A DNA stretch of 64,000 nt from Rattus norvegicus (Eukaryota > Chordata > Mammalia > Rodentia > Muridae): assembly GCF_036323735.1 (NCBI RefSeq), contig NC_086020.1, positions 86,615,710-86,679,709 on the forward strand. Direction: 5' to 3'. The notes under the pieces are model-generated. The model had not been told where the DNA came from. It made no database searches and was given only the letters and a program-made list of their open reading frames with translations. Both the position numbers and the translations under genes were made by a program. The first letter of the stretch is position 1; each line of letters opens with the position of its first letter. Positions 53,112 to 62,633 of this stretch are shown here, piece after piece.

Positions 53112-53798
53112 TTCTTCTATGATTTTGTTGAAGATATTTACTGGTCCTTTGAGGTGGGAGTCTTCACTCTCTTCTATACCTATTATCCTTAGGTTTGATC
53201 TTCTCATTGAGTCCTGGATTTCCTGTATGTTTTGGACCAGTAGCTTTTTCCGCTTTACATTATCTTTGACAGTTGAGTCAATGATTTCTATGGAATCTTC
53301 TGCTCCTGAGATTCTCTCTTCCATCTCTTGTATTCTGTTGGTGAAGCTTGTATCTACAGCTCCTTGTCTCTTCTTTTGGTTTTCTATATCCAGGGTTGTT
53401 TCCATGTGTTCTTTCTTGATTGCTTCTATTTCCATTTTTAATTCCTTCAACTGTTTGACTGTGTTTTCCTGGAATTCTTTCAGGGATTTTTGTGTCTCCT
53501 CTCTATGGGCTTCTACTTTTTTATTTATGTTTTCCTGGAATTCTTTCATGGATTTTTGAGATTCTTTCAGGCATTTTTGCGATTCCTCTCTGTAGGCTTC
53601 TACTTGTTCTCTAAGGGAGTTCTTCATGTCTTTCTTGAAGTCCTCCAGCATCATGATCAAATATGATTTTGAGACTAGATCTTGCTTTTCTGGTGTGTTT
53701 GGATATTCCGTGTTTGCTTTGGTGGGAGAATTGGGCTCCGATGGTGCCATGTAGTCTTGGTTTCTGTTGCTTGGGTTCCTGCCCTTGCCTCTCGCCAT

Positions 53799-54454
53799 CA
53801 GATTATCTCTAGTGTTACTTTGTTCTGCTATTTCTGACAGTGGCTAGACTGTCCTATAAGCCTGTGTGTCAGGAGTGCTGTAGACCTGTTTTCCTCTCTT
53901 TCAGTCAGTTATGGGGACAGAGTGTTCTGCTTTCTGGCATGTAGTTTTTCCTCTCTACAGGTCTTCAGCTGTTCCTGTGGGCCTGTGTCTTGAGTTCACC
54001 AGGCAGCTTTCTTGCAGCAGAAAAGTTGGTCTTACCTGTGGTCCTGGGGCTCAAGTTCGCTCGTGGGGTGCTGCCCACGGGCTCTCTGCAGCGGCAGCAA
54101 CCAGGAAGACCTGTGCCGCCCCTTCCGGGAGCTTCAGTGCACCAGGGTTCCAGATGGTCTTTGGCTTTTTCCTCTGGCGTCCGAGATGTGTGTGCAGGGA
54201 GCAGTCTCTTCTGGTTTCCCAGGCTTGTCTGCCTCTCTGAAGGTTCAGCTCTCCCTCCCACGGGATTTGGGTGCAGAGAACTGTTTATCCGGTCTGTTTC
54301 CTTCAGATTCTGGTGGTGTCTCAGGCAGGGGTCCTGCCGCTCCTGGGCCCTCCCCCACGGGAGCCCAGAGGCCTTATACAGTTTCCTCTTGGGCCAGGGA
54401 TGTGGGCAGGGGTGAGCAGTGTTGGTGGTCTCTTCCGCTCTGCAGCCTCAGGAG
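53799..54454 (-). promoter_or_regulatory. L1-8 5'UTR, truncated
   Basis: GC-rich L1 5'UTR matching L1-4 and L1-6 but ending early at ctctgcagcctcagga, so it lacks about 120 bp of the 5' end. It lies upstream of the split ORF1. Confidence 0.7.
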
Positions 54455-54468
54455 ATGAATCCCTTATT
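54455..54468. repeat. Right TSD of the L1-7/L1-8 composite
   Basis: atgaatcccttatt, identical to 41780-41793. One g stands between it and the last recognisable L1-8 5'UTR bases. Confidence 0.9.
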
Positions 54469-54686
54469 GACCTGGAAATTAATTCATAGACTAAGCTGTT
54501 CTAGAACATCGAAGAAGTCTGCCCAGTTTGCTTGCAGATAACTGCTTTATAGGTCAGCATGCCACAGCTATATAGATTGGTTCCTGTAATTTTCTTAAAT
54601 GGATGAGTGTCTTCACCTGAATGGTTAGGGTAACCAGGACAAATTGTCTTGTCCTAATTGCAGTAAGAAGAAGGCTCTCATGAAAT
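54469..54686. other. Spacer, nothing recognised
   Basis: About 220 bp of unique-looking sequence between two insertions; this is the same pre-insertion locus that flanks 41779 on the left. Confidence 0.5.
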
Positions 54687-54702
54687 GCAGCCCCCCTGTC
54701 TT

Positions 54703-55084
54703 TTTTTTTTTTTTTATTAACTTGAGTATTTCTTATATACATTTCGAGTGTTATTCCCTTTCCAGGTTTCTGGGCAAACCTCCCCCTCCCCCCTCCCCTT
54801 CTTTATGGGTGTTCCCCTCCTCATCCTCCCCCCATTGCTGCCCTCCCCCCAACAATCTAGTTCACTGGGGGTTCAGTCTTAGCAGGACCCAGGGCTTCCC
54901 CTTCCACTGGTGCTCTTACTAGGATTTTCATTGCTACCTATGAGGTCAGAGTCCAGGGTCAGTCCATGTATAGTCTTTAGGTAGTGGCTTAGTCCCTGGA
55001 CGCTCTGGTTGCTTGGCATTGTTGTACATATGGGGTCTCGAGCCCTTTCAAGCTTTTCCAGTTCTTTCTCTGATTCCTTCAACG
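54703..55084 (-). mobile_element. L1 3'UTR fragment with 16-bp TSD
   Basis: Poly(T) followed by about 380 bp of L1 3'UTR, truncated at cttcaacg. The flanks gcagcccccctgtctt (54687-54702) and gcagccctcctgtctt (55085-55100) are a TSD with one mismatch. Confidence 0.93.
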
Positions 55085-55100
55085 GCAGCCCTCCTGTCTT

Positions 55101-56420
55101 AATGTCCACTGTCCTGCAACTATGAGCAATATATTTTTTTCTTTATTATCAATTTTGTCTTAACTCATCAAAGGGCTAGTTCAGAGCTCTATCCTCATTT
55201 TACAGATGGTTAATCCCAGGCTCATGGAGGTAATGTGTTTAAATATAATTAAGTGTAGTTGCTCATATTATCTATCTGATTGTTCTATTGACTCACTGAA
55301 TGAAGTTGAAAAGCAGCCTACAAACACATGAATGGTGGCAGAGACCTGCCCCTAATGGCACTTAGGAAATGTATGTAGGAGTTTCAAGATTTTAATCTTT
55401 CACAATCAGAGTGGTCAGTGAGGAGGAGGTACACAAAACCAAGAAATTCTGCAATTAATGCCCATAGTCCTCCCTAGAGCTTCAGAACTGCAGGCTTGTG
55501 GCTCTTGTAAGTGTTACCTCTGGTACTCAGGTTGATTCTGCCCCCTAGGCAATGAGATCCTATAGTAAATGGACACCTAAAGTTAGGGATAATGAGGTTT
55601 CCCAGTTATAGCTCAGAAGGCACAGCAAATTGTTTAAAATATCCAAAATTATAAGATATACTAATTGTTAATAAAATTGCATCAGAGCTATGGAATTACA
55701 CAAAGAGTTTTGATAAACCATCCATTTATATTTCCTTGAAGTGTGAAATTTATATGTTTCATCATTTACATTGATTTGGGCTTTCCTCTAAGTGCTCTGC
55801 TTCACACTGACTGTGGCATTGGGTAGGAGAGTCACTTTACACACATCCTAACTGCTTTAATATTGCATATAGTCTAGAACTCCCACAAAGCTTCTGAAGT
55901 GACTAGTGAAAGCCATGAGACACCATTCCTGATTGCAAATTTCATTTTCCGTTGGTAACAGCTCCATGAAGTTACCATTTGGTTGTTTCCCTTTCTAACA
56001 AAAGCTATAATTTTATTTTATATTCTTATATAAGTTCAGCTCAATTATAGCAAATGTACAATTACAAAAATTCTCAAGGTATTTTTAAGCTAACCATTCC
56101 CTTTTGATTTCGGAGTATTACATGATTTCATAGAATTGATACAAGCAAGATTTTGGAAATATTTCATGAACATTAAATATATTTTTTAAAAAGTTGAGTA
56201 TCTTTTGGACAATGGGAAGAAAAAGAAATTGGCATAGAAACAAATGGTTAGTAATATGAACAGTATTATTAGTTTATTGAGAAAGAAAAAGGTCCTGGGG
56301 AGAAAAGAATTTGGTTAGAGGAAAAGGAAACAGAAAAGATAACCTGAATTCTCATCTGATCTCTTCTTCCTCCTTCTTATTCATGTTTATGCAGGAAATT
56401 GTATGTTTAAATGAATGTTG
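55101..56420. other. 1.3 kb AT-rich spacer, nothing recognised
   Basis: No ORF above 60 codons and no repeat family recognised. Confidence 0.5.
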
Positions 56421-56424
56421 GTAG

Positions 56425-56428
56425 ATAG

Positions 56429-56468
<40 letters not shown>

Positions 56469-56515
56469 GTATAGGCATAGATATAGATATAGATATAGAT
56501 AGATGTATGTGTGCA
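56425..56515. repeat. (TATATG)n/(GATATA)n microsatellite
   Basis: Imperfect hexamer repeats tatatg then gatata between 56425 and 56515. The open frames on the minus strand rich in Tyr/Ile/Thr are by-products of the repeat. Confidence 0.9.
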
Positions 56516-56720
56516 TATGATGTGTACCCATACATGTGGGGGACAGATGTTGCATTTCACCACTGTCATAGTAATGACATGTGAAGAGACTAAAAATTTA
56601 AAGAAAAAGTATTATTCCTAATGCATGATAGAAAAATGCATGGAGCAAATAATTTCTTAGAGAAAACATATCAGAGATTTTGGGTAGAATCTGGGGCTAG
56701 GTATTAACACCCAGAATTGC

Positions 56721-56838
56721 TTTTGTTTGTTTGTTTTTTTTTTTTTTTTTTGGTTCTTTTTTTCGGAGCTGGGGACCGAACCCAGGGCCTTGCGCTTCCT
56801 AGGTAAGCGCTCTACCACTGAGCTAAATCCCCAGCCCC
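56721..56838 (-). mobile_element. ID SINE (BC1-related), rat
   Basis: The minus strand reads GGGGCTGGGGATTTAGCTCA, then a tRNA-Ala-like body and GGTCCCCAGCTCCG with the tail GAAAAAAAGAACC and poly(A) (here poly(T) at about 56737-56750). A and B box positions are preserved. The TSD ccagaattgc lies at 56711-56720 and 56839-56848. Very high ID copy number is characteristic of rat, supporting the species call. Confidence 0.95.
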
Positions 56839-56848
56839 CCAGAATTGC

Positions 56849-57159
56849 CTTTATTTATAACTTGTAGCTTTTGCTGGAAAAGCTTTCATAGCATATGTTT
56901 TATTCTGCTTCTGGTAGGCCCTCCACTTTCAAAAGATGGGCTTTAGGTCGGTGTAAATTTACACGACTATTTCAAGCGAAATCATTTTTAAAATTCCAGA
57001 TTCCTTTGAGGCATAGCTGTAGTTGGAGGCCCAAGGCTAATAAATGATTCCAATACTCTCTGCATAATAAATATATTATATTGAATAATGTCTCAAAATT
57101 AAAATAAAACTAACATACAAATCAGTTGCTACCACCTTTGTACAAATGTGTTAATCCAC
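56849..57159. other. Spacer, nothing recognised
   Basis: About 310 bp AT-rich; no ORF or repeat recognised. Confidence 0.5.
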
Positions 57160-58131
57160 TGTCTTAGTTAGGGGTTTACTACTCCAAACAGACACCATGA
57201 AGAAGGCAAGTCTGATAAAGGAAAACATTTAATTGTGGCTGGCTTACAGGTTCAGAGGTTTAGTCCATTATCATCAAGTCAGGAATATGCCGGCATCCAG
57301 CCAGGCATGGTGCAGAAGGAACCGGGAGTTCTACAAGTTTATTTGAATGCTGCTAACAGAATACTGACTTGCAGGAAGCTAGGACAAAGCCCATGCCCAC
57401 AGTGACACACCTAATCCAATAGACCATGCCTATTCTAATGTTGTAAGACACCGCAGTGGGTTTACCTCAAGAGCCCAACTCACAGATCACAAATTGACAA
57501 ATCGAATGATACAATAGCAAGAGGTTTGGTAATCCACGTATATGGGGTTGCTCATCCATGCAGGAAGAGGCCACCCCAAACCCCAAAAGCACACATCTTT
57601 TATTCTCTACAGAGGGCAGACTTCAGCAACAGGGTTAGCTGGCCTATTCTCCTTGGTGGAACACAGGACAAAGGATCTTTTCAGGTATTGACTGGTCTGC
57701 TCAAGGGGCTGTTCTTGGCTTAGTCAGTCACTTTCCTCATCCAGCCCTGCACCTGGCCTTGGAAAATCTCTGGAAAAGGGCTAAGTTGGCAAGTCCCTTA
57801 GAAGTGAGGAGGAACTGGGTGATTGGGCAGGGCCAGGATGACATCTTGTGGTTGTTCTCAGGATTTACCACAGGGAGGGATAGGTGGTTTTTCCAAGAAC
57901 AGTTATCTTTGTTTTTTCCTAACTTATGGTAAGAATAGTCTGGTCATTCTTGACTCAACATCTTGATTACCAAAACTTTGTCATACCATTAAGCAACCTG
58001 AAGCCAGATGTATTTCTCAAAACCTTGATTTTACAATTTTGTTTTTCACTTCTATGAAACTATTTCTTCACTAACAGCACAATATGATCTAATAGTGCCA
58101 CTCTCTGACAGAGCATATACAAACCATCACA
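57160..58131 (-). repeat. MaLR 3' LTR, interrupted
   Basis: The outer parts (57160-57440 and 58081-58131) align with the uninterrupted LTR at 59894-60219. About 640 bp in between (57441-58080) have no counterpart there. Confidence 0.7.
57441..58080 (-). mobile_element. Unidentified insertion in MaLR LTR, possibly a solo LTR
   Basis: About 640 bp that interrupts the LTR. It can be read as TG...CA (tgtaagacacc to acagca) and has AATAAAAG on the minus strand at about 57597-57604. No TSD was recognised and the family is unknown. A solo LTR of another ERV is the simplest reading. Confidence 0.4.
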
Positions 58132-59235
58132 TTCTTCTTCCTTGGTCACATAGGCTTGTTCAAACACATGCGTCTGTGGGGCCATATCTAGCCATAGCAT
58201 AATAAAAAGGTACATTTAGTCAAACTTCCAAAGTCCCCAGAGTCTATAGCAGTATCAACAATGTTAAAAGTCCAAAGTTCAAAGTCTCTTCTGAGATCCA
58301 TCCAATCAATTAAGTATAATCCCCAAATCAAGACAGGACACCCTATGCAAACTCCAAACTCTGTATCTCCATGTCTGATGTCAAAGCAGTTTCCAAATCT
58401 CCAACTCCTTTTTCATGGTTGACTGCAACAAACTTCGTTTCCTGGGCTGGTTCCATTCCCTGTTAACGACTTTCCTCAAAAGATATCCTGTGGCTCCTGA
58501 ATCTTGAAAAGCTTGAGGTCTCCAAGGTAACTTCAATGTTACAACTTCTCGTTTCAATGTCTGGGAATCACACATGATGGTGTCCCATCTCCAGCTCTGT
58601 CCTTGGTAGCACTCTAAGCTCAAGTTGACTCCCCTCTGCTACCACTGTTGTTCTTGGTGATTATCCTATGGCACTGACATCTGCAATCCAATGAGCAGGA
58701 CTTCCACTGCAGGTAGGCTTCACCAGTAGCCTATTCTAGACTCCCTTCATGGTGCCAAGCCTTAAATCCTTTCCAAGACACCTTCAGTCCTAGACCATCA
58801 ACTATAACTGAGGGTGTATGTTCATCAATGTCCTTCCATGACTTCTCACAGTACCAAGCCTCAGTTGCTCTTCATCATCCTTTTATACTGCCATAATAAT
58901 GCTACCATGGTTACTCTTACACATTACCAAGTACAGCTGCAGCTTGAAGAATACCTTGGCTGTCTCTTGACACAAGTATTTTTGTGCTGTCAGAAAACAG
59001 TTCCCAGAAGACTTCACCTCAGTGATGCTGCTCTTTGTTTTTTAATCACAGCTAATTTCTTAGCTCCAGCTAATCAGCATCAATTTTCCCAGTAGTATAT
59101 TCTCTTCTGGGCTCACTCTAAAGCCAGAGCCACATGACTGAAGCTGCTGATTTCTGCTTGCAAGAGTGGAACATGGTTCCCTTATTCTATTACATTGTCA
59201 CTAGAATTCTGGTTTCAAACTCCTTCACTGCCTAA

Positions 59236-59336
59236 GCTTGGCTGTCCTGGATTTTTGCTCTGTCAGTTGACCTAGAACTCAGAGACCTAGATGAATGTCT
59301 CTTGGGATTAAAGGTTTGTACCACCATGCTTGGATC
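59236..59336 (-). mobile_element. Decayed B1 SINE inside MaLR interior
   Basis: ggctgtcctggatttttgct, then acctagaactcagagaccta and ttgggattaaaggtttgtac caccatgcttgg follow the reverse complement of B1 in order, with a deletion. The A-rich tail is lost. Confidence 0.7.
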
Positions 59337-59893
59337 TAAACTTAGCTGGATTGAATCTTGCCCCAAATATCCCACTCCCTTAATATGCTGTCTCCTCGAA
59401 CACAGGATTCAGCTCCATTATACTTCCTTGTGTTCCTTTACTACTCAAACCATATATTTTATACTTTTCCTTTCTAAGCTTACTACAATTGTTCAAAATG
59501 CTCTCCATGAGACACAACCAAAGAAAAATGTCTCTGCTGGGCTTTTTTGAGATTTCCTTTCTCAGTGCAAGTAGCATAAATCTTTTACCTTAGCTTCAGG
59601 TAGATTCTTCAGACAACGGCAAAAAACATCCACTTTCTTCATCAAAATACAACAAAAACAGTCTCTATGTCACATACTGAAATTCTTCTTCTCTGAAACC
59701 TCTTGGGACAGGTCTGCACAGTTCAAATGTCTCTCAACAACAACGTCTTCCATATCCTTATACCATAGTCAATTAAGCCCCATTTAAAGCATTCCACAGC
59801 TTTTCCAATCCAAACATCCCACAAATATCATTGCTCCAAACAAAAGCATGGTGTGGCCAATCACAGAAATACCCCAGTCCCTGGTACAAATTC

Positions 59894-60219
59894 TGTCATG
59901 GTTAAGGGTTTACTGCTCTGAACAGATGCCATGTCTAAGGTAACTCTTATGAGGACAACATTTAACTGAGAGTGGCTTACAGGTTTGGAGGTTCAGTTCA
60001 TTGTCATCAAGGCAGGAGCATGGCACCATTCAGACAGGCATGGTGCAGGCAAAACTGAGAGTTCTACATCTTCATCTGAAGGCTGCTACTGAAGGACTGA
60101 GTTCCAGGCAGCTAGGAATATGGTATGAAAGCTCACATCTACAGTGATAGACCTACCACAACAAGGCTGTCCCTGTAAATAGTACCATTCCATGAACAAA
60201 GTATATATAAATCATCACA
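59894..60219 (-). repeat. MaLR 5' LTR
   Basis: 326 bp uninterrupted LTR copy, plus strand tgtcatggttaagggtttac to aaatcatcaca. It is more diverged from LTR1 than the IAP-like LTRs are from each other, so this element is old. Confidence 0.7.
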
Positions 60220-60419
60220 TGCACTGAGGACTCAATGGTAGCAGAAGTGTTATGGATTCTTCCAGTTTCTTTTATGCTATAGCAACAAAGAAGTCACACA
60301 GGATTTCCCTTTGGAATGCACCTATTAGCAAAGAAAATCGCCAAATCACAATGCTGCTTCCATTGTAATGAGGTACCCAGCCAAGATGGTAGCAAATCAC
60401 GTGTTTACTCTCTGCTTAA
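60220..60419. other. Spacer, nothing recognised
   Basis: 200 bp between the MaLR element and the next L1 insertion. Confidence 0.5.
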
Positions 60420-60436
60420 GGATAGCTCAACTTCTT

Positions 60437-61396
60437 TTTTTTTTTTTTATTTATTTCTTATATACATTTCGAGTGTTATTCCCTTTCCCAGTTTCCGGGC
60501 AAACATCCCCCTCCCCCCTCCCCTTCCTTATGGGTGTTCCCCTCCCCATCCTCCCCCCTTGCCACCCTCCCCCCAATAATCTAGTTCACTGGGGGTTCAG
60601 TCTTAGCAGGACCCAGGGCTTCCCCTTCCACTGGTGCTCTTACTAGGATATTCATTGCTACCTATGAGGTCAGAGTCCAGGGTCAGTCCATGTATAGTCT
60701 TTAGGTAGTGGCTTAGTCCCTGGAAGCTCTGGTTGCTTGACATTGTTGTACATATGGGGTCTCGAGCCCCTTCAAGCTCTTCCAGTTCTTTCTCTGATTC
60801 CTTCAACGGGGGTCCTATTCTCAATTCAGTGGTTTGCTGCTGGCATATGCCTCTGTGTTTGCTGTATTCTGGCTGTGTCTCTCAGGAGAAATCTACATCC
60901 GACTCCTGTTGGCCTGCACTTCTTAGCTTCATCCATCTTGTCTAATTGGATGGCTGTATATGCATGGGCCACATGTGGGGCAGGCTCTGAATGGGTGTTC
61001 CTTCTGTGTCTGTTTTAATCTTTGTCTCTCTATTCCCTGCCAAGGGTATTCTTGTTCCCCTTTTAAAGAAGGAGTGAAGCATTCACATTTTGATCATCTG
61101 TCTTGAGTTTCATTTGTTCTAGGCATCTAGGGTAATTCAAGCATTTGGGCTAATAGCCACTTATCAATGAGTGCATACCATGTATGTCTTTCTGTGATTG
61201 GGTTAGCTCACTCAGGATGATATTTTCCAGTTCCAACCATTTGCCTACGAATTTCATAAAGTCATTGTTTTTGATAGCTGAGTAATATTCCATTGTGTAG
61301 ATGTACCACATTTTCTGTATCCATTCCTCTGTTGAAGGGCATCTGGGTTCTTTCCAGCTTCTGGCTATTATAAATAAGGCTGTGATGAACATAGTG
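60437..61396 (-). mobile_element. 5'-truncated L1 with 17-bp TSD
   Basis: Poly(T), 3'UTR, and about 250 bp of the ORF2 C-terminus (stop at 61150, MHSLISGY), truncated at gaacatagtg. An exact TSD, ggatagctcaacttctt, is at 60420-60436 and 61397-61413. Confidence 0.95.
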
Positions 61397-61624
61397 GGAT
61401 AGCTCAACTTCTTACAAAGGTGATCACATCCACATCATTCAAAACTCCCTTCAGGATCTACACATCTCCCAGGTTAAATGTGTGTTGTAAACTCCTTTTC
61501 TTTTAAAATGTTCATTAGATAATTTAGCATGAACATGGGGTGAGATGAAGCCTATGGCCTAGAGAGAAGGGCAAAAATAGTGTAGAAATAGAAGAATTCT
61601 CAGATCTTAAATAGAGACAGTTGA

Positions 61625-61810
61625 GTCCAGCATGGTTTGAATATGACCTGCATACACTCTTCTATTTCAGAATGGTTGGCTAATGGGCTGGGCACTACTA
61701 GGAGGAGTGGTCTTGTTGGAGTAGCATGGCCTTTTCTGTGGACAATGGGCTTTGTAGTCTCCTATGCTCATGCTTAGCCCAGTGTAGAAAACAGCCTCTT
61801 CCTTCTTGCT
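61625..61810 (+). mobile_element. Possible MT-type MaLR LTR fragment
   Basis: aggaggagtggtcttgttgg, followed by tgggctttgtagtctcctat and cccagtgtagaaaacagcct, follows the order of MT-type LTRs from memory. Ends uncertain. Confidence 0.4.
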
Positions 61811-62204
61811 TACTTACATTCTTTTTATATTTTGGTTTTCTTATTTTATAATGGATTTTTATGAATTTTTCTTTAGCACAAATTTCATGTCACACACATA
61901 TCCCATCCAGGATAACTCAACCACTAAAGGAATAATCTTCTGCTTGCCACTGTATGTCTTCCCTTTTTTCTGTGCTTGGAATGGTACTGTAATTTTCTTG
62001 TATGAGCTGTCAATGTGATAACTAGAGTCTTCTATCATCTGGTTTCTTTTGCTACTCTGTAGAGTTCCAGAGGAACTCAAATAATACAAGAGGAAGTGGC
62101 CATTTAGGGGGTTCTTATGGTGTGCTAAGTTTCCAAATTAACGTATGAATTGTTACAAATGAGTAAACAAAGGAAATTTTCTTCCTAGGGATGATGTGAT
62201 CATG

Positions 62205-62560
62205 AAAATAGAATGTACTCTGGTGGTTGTAATTAAAATGGTGCCAATAGATGATAGACACAGGTATTATTACATGTGTGGTCTTGTTGGAAGAAGTGTG
62301 TCAATGGGGCTGTGTTTTGGATTTTAGATGGTCAAGACAGACCTAGTGGCTGAGCATTTATTCTTGTTAACTGGACCCAGATGTCAAAAACTAGGTTCCC
62401 TCCCAAGCATTATATTTGCCAGCATCACCCCCTCCCCACCGATGCTTTTCTCTATAATGATAATGGAGTAAACCTTTGATATCTAACCCTGCTCCTTTTA
62501 AATGCTTTCCATTATTATACTATCTCTACATAGCAAAAGCAACCCTAACTAGAATGTTCA
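62205..62560 (+). mobile_element. MT-type MaLR LTR, decayed
   Basis: tgtggtcttgttggaagaag, then gtcaatggggctgtgttttg, ending in a segment with agtaaacctttgatat and gcaaccctaactagaa, matches the layout of MT LTRs with a degenerate AATAAA-like signal. No TSD identified. Confidence 0.45.
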
Positions 62561-62633
62561 CATAAATAGGAACTGCATTTTCTGGAAGTACGCGGTTGTC
62601 TTTTCTGTTTATCTGTGGTCAGATCTCAGAATC

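Larger units (their letters stand above)
47141..53798 (-). pseudogene. L1-8 ORF1 interrupted by ERV insertion
   Basis: The N-terminal part (53118-53798) starts MARGKGRNPSNRNQDYMAPS and is open through the coiled coil (a partial plus one full repeat unit) and the RRM start RRSNLRIIGIEE to NIFNKIIEE, where the ERV begins. The C-terminal part (47141-47602) continues from the other side and is open to EEARN. The only evident lesion is the ERV with its 6-bp TSD, so ORF1 was probably intact when the ERV arrived. Confidence 0.9.
42528..54454 (-). mobile_element. L1-8: near-full-length rat L1 split by an ERV
   Basis: Poly(T) at 42528-42539, 3'UTR to 43248, ORF2 43249-47081 with two lesions, ORF1 47141-53798 interrupted by the ERV, 5'UTR 53799-54454 (truncated inside the 5'UTR at ctgcagcctcagga). 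The right end is followed at once by the TSD copy atgaatcccttatt. Without the ERV the element is about 6.4 kb. Confidence 0.92.
57160..60219 (-). mobile_element. ORR1-like MaLR element with both LTRs
   Basis: Two direct LTR copies (57160-58131, including an inserted segment, and 59894-60219) begin TGTC and end ATCACA on the plus strand. On the minus strand each starts TGTGATGATTTATATA/TGTGATGGTTTGTATA, which recalls ORR1-type MaLR LTRs. The interior next to LTR2 reads, minus strand, GAATTTGTACCAGGGACTGG, the typical MaLR internal start, and next to LTR1 AAGGAAGAAGAA as purine tract. MaLRs are non-autonomous ERVL relatives. The interior is stop-filled and contains a decayed B1. Confidence 0.75.
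61414..62633. other. Spacer with MT-like LTR fragments
   Basis: 1.2 kb without coding potential. Two parts resemble MT-type MaLR LTRs (separate entries); 61840-62190 is unrecognised. Confidence 0.5.

Noticed and set aside
56352..56569. Tyr/Ile/Thr repeat proteins on the minus strand
   Set aside because: Translation of the TATG/GATATA microsatellite.
58381..58623. 80-codon minus-strand ORF in the MaLR interior
   Set aside because: Lies in decayed MaLR internal sequence without family resemblance; isolated frame.
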